NCBI RefSeq assembly: GCF_000719285.1
Contig: NZ_JOFS01000039.1
Coordinates: 1 to 64,000 of the forward strand
DNA from: Streptomyces bicolor
GTDB lineage: Bacteria > Actinomycetota > Actinomycetes > Streptomycetales > Streptomycetaceae
Length of the DNA stretch: 64,000 nt
Direction: 5' to 3'
Shown: positions 16,888 through 25,564 of the stretch, piece after piece
How the letters are laid out: each line of letters begins with the position of its first letter
Position numbering within the stretch: position 1 is the first letter of the stretch
Notes under the pieces: model-generated
Seen by the model: only the letters and a program-made list of their open reading frames with translations
The model's database searches: none
Told to the model about the DNA's origin: nothing
Made by a program: the position numbers and the translations under genes

Positions 16888-19209
16888 ATGAACGACAACG
16901 CTGAGCAGCAGCCCCTCACCGCGGACCCGTCCTATGCGGCGGCCCAGCTGGCCAGGGCCTTCACGACCGCACTGGCCCATGAGGACGCCGACACCCGGCG
17001 TCGCGCCGAGGTGCGAGGGCAGCGCTGGCGGGCGGTGCTCGCGGGGATGGCGGCGGGTCGGCTGACGGTCGGTTCCCGCACCCCCGTGGCCGGGCTGCCG
17101 GCCTGGGTGACCCCGGAGGTGATGCGGGGCGGCTTCGCCACGGGCACCGCGGGCGCGGGCGGCCCGCTCCAGCCGTACGAGACCGAGGTCGCGCGGAGTT
17201 TCGGAGTGCCGGCCGAGCGGCGCGCGCTCTTCGCGCACTGTCTGACCGAGGCGGGACTCGAGTGGCTGTGGGCCCGGCTGGACAGCGGCCACTACGAGAT
17301 CGCGGTGCCCGAGGAGGCCGCGCTGCTCACCATGGCCTGGCTGGTGCGGAACGGGGAGACGGACGCGGCGCTGGACCTCGCGGCGGAACTGGAACCGTTC
17401 GCCGACCGGCTGCGCTTCCTTCCCCGCCCGGCGGACGGACCCGCGCCGGAGGCCGGTGCGGCGGACGCCGGCACGGCCGTCCACCGGCTCACCGTCTCCG
17501 ACGCCGTCGACACCCTCGTGCGGCGGCGGCCCCACGTGGCCGTCGAGACCCAGCGCGAGGCACTCGCCGTATGGCAGCCGTTCGGCGACGAACTGCTCGT
17601 CCACTGGCTGGAGACGGCCCGGGAGGGCCGGGTGCTCGCACTCGCCCCGGACCTCGGCTGGTCGGCACGCGGCGCTGCCCTGCTCGACCGCTACCGGGCC
17701 CTGGCCGCGGAGCACACCCGCTGCACCAAGCACCGCAACCCCAAGGAGAACCTGGGCATTCTGCGCGGCGCGCTGGAGGAGACCGTCGCCGGACGGCCAC
17801 TCGACGCGCGCCGCCTCGGCCTGCTGCGGCACGCCGTGGCGTCCATGGTGCGGCGGCGTGGTCTGCCCGGCTCCGCAGCGCACACGGCCCTGCGCCGGAA
17901 CCAGGCCGCGCAGGCGGCGCTTCCCTCCCACCACGCCCTGGCCCAACTGGTGCTGAGCCGGCTCGCCGCACTCCCCCAGGAGACGGGTATCGCCGATGTC
18001 GGCCCCGTCGTCACCGCGGTCACACGGGAGGAGAGCCAGGAGACCGGCCTGCCCGCCGGGGCTGCCGTACCGCCCGCGATCCGCCAGGTGGTCGAGGCCG
18101 CGTTGAGCGCACCGATCGGCACGCTCGTGGAGCGGGGCGTCGTCCCGTCCGCCGAGGTGATGACCGAGCTGGTACCGCAGCTGGTCGCCGCCACCACGGC
18201 GCAGGCCTTCCGCGACGAGGCGCTGCGGACGCTGATGGCCGCGAACTACCGGGCGTTCCGCAACCGCCGCTCCCTGCTCCTGCTCAACCTGGAACGGCAG
18301 GTGCGGGTCGAGGAACTGCCCTGGGTACGGGCGGTGTCCGGGCAGCGCGCCGCGGTGCTGGGCCAGCCGGACGGCGACGGTGCGCTCGCCGTGCTGCGGC
18401 AGCTCGGCGAGCTGGCCGTGCAGGCGTTCCCGGGCACGATCCTGCCCAACCCGCTCGTCCGCGAGCTCGGCGTGCTCGCCCGCCAGGGCGATCTGGGCGC
18501 CCCGTTCGTGGAGGAGCTGGCGGCCGACATCTTCATGGGCGCCTTCAGCCCCAAGTTCCTCACCGCGGCGCGGATCGCGGGCGAGCTGCTCGGCGGCACG
18601 CTGTACGAGCGCTACTACGGCATCGACTACAAGGCAATCCGCAACCTGGCGATCGCCGAGACGGGCGCGGCGCTGAGCCGTACATACGGCGCCCGTACGT
18701 CCCCCGGGTTCGCGCGGCTGTGCGCCGAGCGGGCCGGCCATGCGTCCGGGGCCGCCTCTGGGTCCGTGGCGGCCAACGGCACGGTGATCGAGCAGGCGCA
18801 GATCCTCACCACGCACAACCTGGCCACGCTGGTCCACCGGGTGGGCATCGCCCCGCGGCCCGGCTGGGCCGACCTGGCGCGCCACGCCTTCGGCACGGTG
18901 GGCCGGCTGACCGCCCGCGTGCACCACAACCCGCGCCCCCTGGCCACGATCAAGGACGCGGCGTACGCGTGGCGCCAGATGGTGTTCCACCTGTCCTTGT
19001 GCACGCCCGACGAACAGCGGCGGGTCGTCGCCGGCCTGGACGAGGAGGCCGCCCGCCACCCCGCCCACGTCACGGCGCGACTGGCCCCCGCGCTGGCGGG
19101 TCTGCTCCTGGTCGCCGAGGGCGGCGCGTTCGGCCCCGCCGGAACGGCGGACGGCGGGCGCGCTCGGCGTTTTCTGGGGTGGAGTACCGACGGGCACTGG
19201 ATGCGGTGA
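16888..19209 (+). CDS. Uncharacterised 773-residue protein linked to tRNA-like element
   Basis: I do not recognise this protein. It is 773 residues, soluble, Ala/Leu/Arg-rich and probably mostly alpha-helical, with no signal peptide or membrane segment. Stretches such as CTKHRNPKENLG (about residues 282-293), NYRAFRNRRSLLLLNLERQV and YERYYGIDYKAIRNLAIAETG look conserved-like, with several basic patches that could bind nucleic acid. It does not show obvious nuclease, ligase, helicase or von Willebrand motifs. The ATG lies 3 nt after the acceptor stem of the cloverleaf and has no usable Shine-Dalgarno sequence at normal distance; GGAGGGC at 16853-16859 lies inside the fold. Expression is therefore probably tied to the RNA structure. 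An RNA-related role is inference from this arrangement only. Confidence 0.8.
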   Translation: MNDNAEQQPLTADPSYAAAQLARAFTTALAHEDADTRRRAEVRGQRWRAVLAGMAAGRLTVGSRTPVAGLPAWVTPEVMRGGFATGTAGAGGPLQPYETEVARSFGVPAERRALFAHCLTEAGLEWLWARLDSGHYEIAVPEEAALLTMAWLVRNGETDAALDLAAELEPFADRLRFLPRPADGPAPEAGAADAGTAVHRLTVSDAVDTLVRRRPHVAVETQREALAVWQPFGDELLVHWLETAREGRVLALAPDLGWSARGAALLDRYRALAAEHTRCTKHRNPKENLGILRGALEETVAGRPLDARRLGLLRHAVASMVRRRGLPGSAAHTALRRNQAAQAALPSHHALAQLVLSRLAALPQETGIADVGPVVTAVTREESQETGLPAGAAVPPAIRQVVEAALSAPIGTLVERGVVPSAEVMTELVPQLVAATTAQAFRDEALRTLMAANYRAFRNRRSLLLLNLERQVRVEELPWVRAVSGQRAAVLGQPDGDGALAVLRQLGELAVQAFPGTILPNPLVRELGVLARQGDLGAPFVEELAADIFMGAFSPKFLTAARIAGELLGGTLYERYYGIDYKAIRNLAIAETGAALSRTYGARTSPGFARLCAERAGHASGAASGSVAANGTVIEQAQILTTHNLATLVHRVGIAPRPGWADLARHAFGTVGRLTARVHHNPRPLATIKDAAYAWRQMVFHLSLCTPDEQRRVVAGLDEEAARHPAHVTARLAPALAGLLLVAEGGAFGPAGTADGGRARRFLGWSTDGHWMR

Positions 19210-19511
19210 GGGCGGGGGCTCGGGTGCGGCGGGAGGGGCGTACACGGCCGACGGGTTCGGCACCCGTAACGGAACCAATCGGACAACGAACGACAACCAC
19301 CCCCTGCACCCCAGCAGCACCACAAACACCTCGCCGCCGGTAACGGCAGGCCAACGCCCCCGGCCGCGTCGCCCGCCCGCCGACGCCGCTTCCGCTTCCG
19401 GACACCACGGCGTCACGTCGAACGGGCACGTTTCGGTCGTCCCCTCCTGCCTCGCCCTCTAGCCGTCCGCCCCGCGTCCGCGCGGGTGGGACGCGGAAGG
19501 ACGACCGCGCT
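19210..19511. other. 302-bp gene-free stretch with one hairpin
   Basis: No coding potential is convincing. A perfect 8-bp stem CCGCGTCC/GGACGCGG with a 9-nt loop lies at 19472-19496, directly before the ribosome-binding region of the next gene. I see no other recognisable site. Confidence 0.4.
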
Positions 19512-20525
19512 GTGTCCTCGCTCCCGCTCAGCGATCTCCCCGGATCGCTGCCCGCCACGGCCACCCCCGCTCCGGCCCGCTCCCCCTTCGCCCCCGCACA
19601 CCTCACCCGCCACGCGCTGACCCTGCTCCCGCTCCTGCTGGTCGGCGCATGGGCGGCGGCCGACTGGCGCACCTTCCATGACGGGGCGGCCCGGCTCGCC
19701 TCCGCCGACCCGTGGTGGCTGCTGTCCGGCCTCTTCTTCACCTGCACGGGCTGGGTGATCGCCGCGGTCGTCCGCCAGGGCGCCCTGCCGGAACGGCTGC
19801 CGCCGGGCCCGCTGCTCGCATCGCAGTTCGCGGCCGGCGCCGCCAACCATGTGCTGCCGGCGAGCATCGGCGCCCACGCCGTCACCCTGCGCTTCCTGCA
19901 GAACCAGGGCATACCCCTGGCCCGGGGCACCGCCTCGCTCGCCCTGTACTCGCTGGTCAAGCCGATCGCGAAGACGGCGGTCCTGCTCGGTTTCCTCGTG
20001 GCCTTCCCCGACCTGCTGCACCTGGGCGAACTCATCCCGGACAGGCGGACGTTGGCCCTCGTGGCCGTCGGCGTGACGGCGGCCCTCGCCACGGCGGGCA
20101 TCCTCGCGGCGGCCGTACGACCGCTCCGTCGCCCCCTCGTCTGCTTCGTACGCACCGCCCTCACGGACGCCCGGATCCTGCACACCCGGCCCTCCCGCGT
20201 CCTCGCCCTGTGGGGCGGGGCGGCCGCCACCCCGCTGCTCCAGGCGAGCGTGATCGCCTCGGTCGGCTTCGCGCTCGGCCTGCCGCTGTCCTGGACGCAG
20301 GTGACCCTCGCCCTCCTCCTCGCCAGCACCGCCGTGGGCGCCGTGCCCGCGCCTGGCGGCATCGGTCCCGTGGACGCGGCCCTGGTGTTCATGATGGTCA
20401 CCTTCGGCGCCCCGACGGGCCTCGCCGCGGCCACGGTCATCGGCTACCGCGTCCTGACGGTCTGGGTACCCCTGCTGCCGGGCGCGCTGGTGCTGTCGAT
20501 CATGGTCCAGCGCAAGATGCTCTGA
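19512..20525 (+). CDS. UPF0104 / lysylphosphatidylglycerol-synthase-like membrane protein
   Basis: This 337-residue integral membrane protein starts at a GTG after GGAAGGA. It has about eight hydrophobic helices and the family motifs FAAGAANHVLPASIGAHAVTLR (which resembles the flippase-domain loop) and STAVGAVPAPGGIGPVDAAL near the C-terminus. This is the transmembrane half of MprF-type enzymes without the aminoacyl-transferase half. Such stand-alone proteins are thought to move lipids or lipid-linked sugars, but the substrate here is unknown. It is alone in its transcription direction, with no obvious partner. Confidence 0.8.
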   Translation: MSSLPLSDLPGSLPATATPAPARSPFAPAHLTRHALTLLPLLLVGAWAAADWRTFHDGAARLASADPWWLLSGLFFTCTGWVIAAVVRQGALPERLPPGPLLASQFAAGAANHVLPASIGAHAVTLRFLQNQGIPLARGTASLALYSLVKPIAKTAVLLGFLVAFPDLLHLGELIPDRRTLALVAVGVTAALATAGILAAAVRPLRRPLVCFVRTALTDARILHTRPSRVLALWGGAAATPLLQASVIASVGFALGLPLSWTQVTLALLLASTAVGAVPAPGGIGPVDAALVFMMVTFGAPTGLAAATVIGYRVLTVWVPLLPGALVLSIMVQRKML

Positions 20526-20553
20526 GCCGGTCAGGAACCTGCCGCCTTTGAAT

Positions 20554-20606
20554 AGACGCAACGTGTGGTCTAGTCTCCAGACAAGACGCAACGGTAAGTC
20601 TTGTCT
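20554..20606. promoter_or_regulatory. Tandem AGAC-N10-GTCT operator upstream of the MFS pump
   Basis: Two inverted repeats of the same design lie 25 bp apart: AGAC-N10-GTCT at 20554-20571 and the longer AGACAAGAC-N10-GTCTTGTCT at 20579-20606. Both contain AGACGCAACG or AAGACGCAACG. The layout suits binding by the TetR-family regulator encoded directly after the pump gene. Confidence 0.55.
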
Positions 20607-20664
20607 TTGTTTCGGGGTTGCCGCGCGTCTTCCAGCCGCGACCGCTCATGAGAGGCGACACACC

Positions 20665-21891
20665 GTGAGGAACCCAACCGCCCGCGCGATCGATCCACCC
20701 ACCACGCCTGAGGGAGGGAAGGGCGGCCGACTCGCCGCGTGCAGCGTGGCCTTCGCCTTATGGATCACCATGGCCGGCACCACCGCACCCACCCCCCTCT
20801 ACCCGCTCTACGGCGAGGAGTTCGGCTTCACGCCCTTCACCGTGACCGTGGTCTTCGCCGTGTACGCGCTCGGCGTCGTCCTCGGGCTGCTGGTCTTCGG
20901 CCGACTGTCGGACCAGGTGGGACGCCGCCCGGTGCTCATCGCGGCCACGCTGCTGTCCGCGGTCGCCGCAGGCGTCTTCCTGGTCGCCGAGAACGTCGGG
21001 GCCATGCTCGTCGCCCGGGTCGTCTCCGGCCTCTCGGCGGCCCTGGTGACCGGCGCCGCGACCGCCTCCCTCGCCGAGCGGCTCGGGCCACACGCGCGCG
21101 TGAAGCCCGCCACCATCGCGCTGTTCGCGAACATGGGGGGCCTCGCCTGCGGCACGCTGCTGGCCGGCATCCTGGCCGACGTCGCCCCGTCCCCACTGCG
21201 CACACCCTGGGTCGTCATGCTCGCCCTGGCCACCATCGGCGTACTCGGCGTCCTGGTGAACGGGGAGAGCTCCACGCACCGGTCCGGCTTCTCCCCGCGG
21301 TTCCAGCCGCTGCACGTCCCCGGCGAGTTCCGCTCGGACTTCCTGCGCTGCGCGATGGCGGCCGGATCGGGGTTCGCGGTGCTCGGCGTCCTCACGGCCG
21401 TCACCGGTCTCTTCCTGGGCACGGTCCGGCACGAGTCCAGCCATGCGCTGGCCGGCCTCGTCGTCTTCGTCGCCTTCGCCTGCACCGCCCTTGGCCAGCT
21501 CCTGGTCCGCGCCCTCAGGCGCCCCACCGCCCTGCCCGCGGCCTGCGCGGGGCTGATCGCCGCTGCCTGCCTGATCGCCCTGTCGATGGCCACCGGCGCT
21601 CTGGCACCCCTGCTCGCCGGCGCCGCCGTCAACGGGCTGGCGACCGGCATCGCGGTCGGCCACGGCATCGGCGGCATCACCACGCGCAGCGCTCCCCAGC
21701 ACCGGGGCGCGGCGGTGTCCACCTTCTTCGCCATCCTGTACTCGATGCTCGCGGTGCCCGCGATCGGCGTGGGCGTCCTGATCCGCGAGACCGGCCTGCG
21801 CCCGGCCGGTGAGACGTTCAGCGCGGTGGTCGCCGCGCTCTGTCTCGGCGTACTGCTCAGCCTGGTGCGAACCCGCGGGAAGGCCGCCTGA
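20665..21891 (+). CDS. MFS drug-efflux-type transporter
   Basis: The GTG at 20665 is chosen because GAGAGGC precedes it and because the upstream part of the frame overlaps the operator repeats. The 408-residue protein has about 12 membrane helices and the MFS motif A in FGRLSDQVGRRPVL after helix 2. It resembles proton-coupled drug/H+ antiporters of the DHA1 type with APTPLYPLY in helix 1. It forms a probable two-gene unit with the TetR gene. A typical pattern is repression by TetR and release by the exported compound. Confidence 0.85.
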   Translation: MRNPTARAIDPPTTPEGGKGGRLAACSVAFALWITMAGTTAPTPLYPLYGEEFGFTPFTVTVVFAVYALGVVLGLLVFGRLSDQVGRRPVLIAATLLSAVAAGVFLVAENVGAMLVARVVSGLSAALVTGAATASLAERLGPHARVKPATIALFANMGGLACGTLLAGILADVAPSPLRTPWVVMLALATIGVLGVLVNGESSTHRSGFSPRFQPLHVPGEFRSDFLRCAMAAGSGFAVLGVLTAVTGLFLGTVRHESSHALAGLVVFVAFACTALGQLLVRALRRPTALPAACAGLIAAACLIALSMATGALAPLLAGAAVNGLATGIAVGHGIGGITTRSAPQHRGAAVSTFFAILYSMLAVPAIGVGVLIRETGLRPAGETFSAVVAALCLGVLLSLVRTRGKAA

Positions 21892-21974
21892 TCCGGGCCC
21901 CCAGCACCCCGATTCACGGCGCACCCCTGTGCCAGAATCTCAGCGAACGTACGACTCGAAAGGTTGACGGGACC

Positions 21975-22625
21975 ATCAGCGCCACGCGGAAACCACGACA
22001 GGCCGGCGAACGGACCACGGTCGTCAGCCGGACCGGCCCGCACCGCAGCGAGAGCGTCCGGCTGGCGGTCCTGCACGCGGCGGACGACCTCCTCGTCGAG
22101 AAGGGGTTCGCGGGGCTGACCATCGAGGGCATCGCCCAGCGCGCGGGCGTGGCCAAGCAGACCATCTACCGCTGGTGGAAGTCGAAGGTCGACATCCTCC
22201 TGGACACCCTCGCCGACGACGCCCGCGAGGCCCTTCAGTGGCGCACGGACGAGGCCACGGGCACCGAGGAGAACCTGGCGGCGCAGCTGCGGCGCACGGC
22301 CGATTTCTTCGACGAGCCGGCCGGCCGTGTCCTCCAGGCGCTGCTCGGCCACGCGCAGTTGGAGAGCGACACGGCGGCGGCACTGCGCGCGGGGTTCCTG
22401 AAGGAGCAACGCGACCGGGACGTGGCCGGCCTGCGCGAACTCCTCGCCCGCGACCCGGAGCTCACCGTCGACGACCGGGCTCTCGGCCACCTGGTGGATC
22501 TGCTGCTCGGCCCGCTGTACTACCGGGTGCTCGTGCCGGGCACGCCCATCGACACGGAGCTCGTGAACTCCACGGCCCGGCTCGTGCTCGCCCTCGCACG
22601 CGAGGCGTCACCGAAGGCCATCTGA
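21975..22625 (+). CDS. TetR-family regulator, start codon unclear
   Basis: A TetR N-terminal HTH reads through about 22040-22190, ending in GVAKQTIYRWWKSK, followed by a ligand-binding domain, for about 180-216 residues. From the pump stop codon to GTG 22149 the frame contains no ATG, GTG or TTG, yet starting at 22149 would delete most of the HTH. Options are an ATC at 21975, 11 nt after AAAGG, a CTG at 21927, or a sequence error. The coordinates given use the ATC. It probably represses the adjacent MFS gene through the AGAC repeats. Confidence 0.7.
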   Translation: MSATRKPRQAGERTTVVSRTGPHRSESVRLAVLHAADDLLVEKGFAGLTIEGIAQRAGVAKQTIYRWWKSKVDILLDTLADDAREALQWRTDEATGTEENLAAQLRRTADFFDEPAGRVLQALLGHAQLESDTAAALRAGFLKEQRDRDVAGLRELLARDPELTVDDRALGHLVDLLLGPLYYRVLVPGTPIDTELVNSTARLVLALAREASPKAI

Positions 22626-22716
22626 CCCACCCCGGACCGTGGCCGTCTCGTCGTACAGCAGCCGCCCGGTCCCGAGCGGCACGCCGTCCTCCCGGACCGT
22701 TCGGCCTGTCCGCCCG

Positions 22717-23463
22717 CTACTCCTCCTCGACCCGCACGACCGCCACCGTGATGTTGTCGGGCCCGCCCGCCTCGATGGCGGCCTTCCACAGTTCGAAGGC
22801 CGCGCGGCCGTCGTCGTGCTTGCGCAGGATCTCGTCCAGCACATCCTCGGTGAGCGGGTCCGTCAGGCCGTCCGAGCAGATGAGGTAGCGCTCGCCGGGT
22901 GCCATGGTCTCGGACGTGACATGGGGGTCGACGGCGCGGTAGGCGGGCGAGCCGCCCAGGCACTGGGTGACGAGGGCCGTGGTCTGCCCGGCCGGGTGCG
23001 GCGGGCTGTCGTCGACGCTCAGCTGGCGCAGCCCGTCGGGGGAGGCCGCGAAGACCCGGCTGTCGCCCACGTTGAACACGAACAGCGAGCCGGGCTGTAC
23101 GACGACCCCGGCGATCGTCGACCCCATGCCGAGCAGGTCGGCTCCCTTCTCACCACCGGCGGCCTGGAACACGGCGCGGTTGCAGACGTTCAGCGCCTCC
23201 CGGACGGCGACCTCGCTGCTCAGCGCGGGCCCCAGGGACGCGATCTGCCGGACGACCAGAGCGCTGGCCACATCCCCGCCGGGATGTCCGCCGAGCCCGT
23301 CGGCCACGGCGACGACCAGGGGCGTGCCGAGCGGGAAGATCAGGGTCTGCGGATTTTCGGTCACGGTGGCGCACAGCGTCCACGGCCCGGCGACGAGACT
23401 GTCCTCGTTCCGCTCACGCAGCAGCCCGGGATGGCTGATCGCACTCACAGCGACGTACGGCAT
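22717..23463 (-). CDS. PP2C-type Ser/Thr phosphatase
   Basis: The ATG at 23463 is used; the frame extends 17 codons upstream but MPYVAVSAISHPGLLRERNEDS matches normal PP2C N-termini. The 248-residue protein has the metal-binding motifs RERNEDS, VADGLGGHPGGDVAS and ICSDGLTDPL plus GGPDNITVAVV at the end. It is a soluble manganese/magnesium-dependent phosphatase, likely opposing Ser/Thr kinases. It has no sensor or membrane domain. A His/Arg-rich out-of-frame region before the ATG is not believable protein. Confidence 0.87.
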   Translation of the reverse strand: MPYVAVSAISHPGLLRERNEDSLVAGPWTLCATVTENPQTLIFPLGTPLVVAVADGLGGHPGGDVASALVVRQIASLGPALSSEVAVREALNVCNRAVFQAAGGEKGADLLGMGSTIAGVVVQPGSLFVFNVGDSRVFAASPDGLRQLSVDDSPPHPAGQTTALVTQCLGGSPAYRAVDPHVTSETMAPGERYLICSDGLTDPLTEDVLDEILRKHDDGRAAFELWKAAIEAGGPDNITVAVVRVEEE

Positions 23464-23562
23464 ACACCGACACCGCCTTCCCGCACCGCAGGACCGACCG
23501 CCGGGGCCGGACATCTCCTACGAGTCTAGGAACACCCGGATCCCCGGTGCCAGCGCGGCCGG

Positions 23563-23970
23563 TCAGTCCTCGTCCGCCGTCAACCGCAGCGCGATGCTGT
23601 TGATGCAGTACCGCTGGTCGGTCGGCGTCGGATAGCCCTCGCCCTCGAAGACATGCCCGAGATGCGAACCGCACCGGGCACACCGCACCTCGGTCCGCAC
23701 CATGCCGTGCGAGCGGTCCTCGATGAGCTCCACCGCGTCGGTGTCCTTGGGGTCGTAGAAGGACGGCCAGCCGCAGTGGGACTCGAACTTGGTGGTGGAG
23801 GTGAAGAGTTCGGCGCCGCAGGCGCGGCAGGAGTAGACGCCCTTCGTCTTGGTGTTGGTGTACTCACCGGTGAAGGCGGGCTCCGTGGCGGCCTGGCGGA
23901 GGACGGCGTACTCGGACGGGGTCAGCTCCGCGCGCCACTGCTCGTCCGGCTTCTCGACGTCGTACGACAT
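23563..23970 (-). CDS. msrB: Peptide-methionine (R)-S-oxide reductase MsrB
   Basis: This 135-residue enzyme reduces methionine-R-sulfoxide in proteins. Two CxxC pairs (CRAC and CARC) bind structural zinc. CGWPSFYD and the catalytic Cys in RYCINSIAL complete the MsrB signature. ATG 23970 is chosen since upstream codons are in the wrong composition. The stop of murC lies 13 bp upstream, so the two genes are likely cotranscribed. Confidence 0.95.
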   Translation of the reverse strand: MSYDVEKPDEQWRAELTPSEYAVLRQAATEPAFTGEYTNTKTKGVYSCRACGAELFTSTTKFESHCGWPSFYDPKDTDAVELIEDRSHGMVRTEVRCARCGSHLGHVFEGEGYPTPTDQRYCINSIALRLTADED

Positions 23971-23983
23971 GGGTCCTCGTCCC

Positions 23984-25372
23984 TCACTTCGACAGGCGGT
24001 CCAGGATGAGCGGGCCGAGGTCGGTGACATCGCCCGCGCCCATGGTGAGAACGAGATCACCGGGCTTGGCCATTCCCGCGATGAGCGAGGGCACCTCGCT
24101 CTTGTCGTGCACCGCCGTCACCTCGGCGCCGGCCGCCCGGGCCGCCTCGATGACGAGGTCGCTGGTGACGCCGGGGATCGGGTCCTCACGGGCCGGGTAG
24201 ATGTCCAGGACCAGCGAGGAGTCGGCGAGGGCGAGGGCGTCGCCCATCTCCTTGCCCAGCTCCTGGGTGCGGGAGAACAGGTGGGGCTGGTAGGCGACCA
24301 GGATCCGGGCGTCACCGGCGGCCGCGCGCATGGCCTCCAGGTCGGCCGTCATCTCGGTCGGGTGGTGTGCGTAGGAGTCGATGACCTGGACGCCCGCGGC
24401 CTCGCCCTTCAGCTGGAGCCGCCGCTTCACGCCCGTGTAGGCCGCCAGCGCCGGGGCCAGCTCGGCTGCCGGGACGCCCAGCGCCGCGCCCGCCGCGAGG
24501 GCGGCGACCGCGTTGAGCGCGTAGTGGCGGCCGGGGACCGAGACCGTGAACGTGAGCTCCTGGCCGTCCAGGAGGACGGTGACCTGGCTCTTCAGCCCCT
24601 GCGCCAGCACGGACAGCACCCGTACGTCGGCGTCCTCGGCCTCGCCGTACGTCACCGTCCGGACGCTGTCGGCCACTCGCCGGGTCAGCTCCCGCGCCCC
24701 GTCCTGGTCGGCCGAGATCACCAGCGTGCCGCCGTCGACGATGCGATCGGCGAACGTCACGAAGGACTCGTAGATCTCGTCCATGGACGCGTAGTTGGCG
24801 TGGTGGTCGAGCTCGACGTTCAGGACGATCGCGACCTCGGGGGCGTACTTGTGGAAGCTGCGGTCCGATTCATCCGCCTCGGCGACGAAGATGTCGCCGT
24901 CGCCGTGCAGGGCGTTCGAGCCGGGGGCGTCGAGGTCGCCGCCGATGGCGTACGACGGCTTCAGGCCCAGCTCGGACAGGGAGACCGCCAGCATCGACGT
25001 CGTGGTCGTCTTGCCGTGCGTGCCGGCGACGGCGATCGGACGCAGCCCGCCCATCAGCGCGGCGAGCGCGTCGGAGCGGTGCACCACCGGGATGCCCAGC
25101 TGGGCGGCGCGGGCCAGCTCCGGATTGTCCTGGCGGATGGCCGACGACACCACGACGCAGCTGGCGTCGTCGGCGAGGTGCTGCGCCGCGTGCCCGATGT
25201 GCACGGTCACACCCAGCGCCCGCAGCGCCTCGGCGGTCGCCGACTCCTTGGCGTCGCTCCCGGCGACCTTGGCCCCACGCTGCGCGAGAATCTTCGCGAT
25301 CCCCGACATCCCGGCGCCGCCGATGCCGATGAAGTGCGGTCGGTCCATGGCGGTGGGAATGCCGGGTGCCAT
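23984..25372 (-). CDS. murC: UDP-N-acetylmuramate--L-alanine ligase
   Basis: This 462-residue enzyme adds L-alanine to UDP-MurNAc in cytosolic peptidoglycan precursor synthesis. It shows the Mur ligase pattern: FIGIGGAGMSG near residue 14, ATP loop AGTHGKTTTTSM near 117, AEADESDRSF, and SYAHHPTEMTADL. Unusually for the gene it is not in the main mur/dcw cluster but beside msrB, which is also seen in other Streptomyces. Confidence 0.95.
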   Translation of the reverse strand: MAPGIPTAMDRPHFIGIGGAGMSGIAKILAQRGAKVAGSDAKESATAEALRALGVTVHIGHAAQHLADDASCVVVSSAIRQDNPELARAAQLGIPVVHRSDALAALMGGLRPIAVAGTHGKTTTTSMLAVSLSELGLKPSYAIGGDLDAPGSNALHGDGDIFVAEADESDRSFHKYAPEVAIVLNVELDHHANYASMDEIYESFVTFADRIVDGGTLVISADQDGARELTRRVADSVRTVTYGEAEDADVRVLSVLAQGLKSQVTVLLDGQELTFTVSVPGRHYALNAVAALAAGAALGVPAAELAPALAAYTGVKRRLQLKGEAAGVQVIDSYAHHPTEMTADLEAMRAAAGDARILVAYQPHLFSRTQELGKEMGDALALADSSLVLDIYPAREDPIPGVTSDLVIEAARAAGAEVTAVHDKSEVPSLIAGMAKPGDLVLTMGAGDVTDLGPLILDRLSK

Positions 25373-25478
25373 GCGTGTTCTCCCCAGAGTGCGGTACGTG
25401 CGATACGACGGTGAGCCCTCAGCCTATTGGGTGCTGAGGCCGACCTCGCCCATGGGACGCCGGGACCTGCGCCACCCC

Positions 25479-25524
25479 AGGGGCGCGGGGAACTGCGCGA
25501 CCAGCCACACACAACCCGCACCCG
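25479..25524 (+). repeat. Interspersed Streptomyces repeat (intergenic copy)
   Basis: This copy of the GGGGCGCGGGGAACTGCGCG element lies in the 192-bp gap upstream of murC. It is the intergenic counterpart of the copy embedded in the gene at 6344. Apart from it, the gap shows nothing recognisable. Confidence 0.7.
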
Positions 25525-25564
25525 GCAGATCCCAGAAGCCCCTACGGCGCTCTCCCGAAAATCC

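Noticed and set aside
16825..19416. 863-codon minus-strand frame opposite the 773-residue gene
   Set aside because: Arg/Gly/Gln-rich, without domain or ribosome-binding site; the plus frame has normal protein composition and third-position GC pattern.
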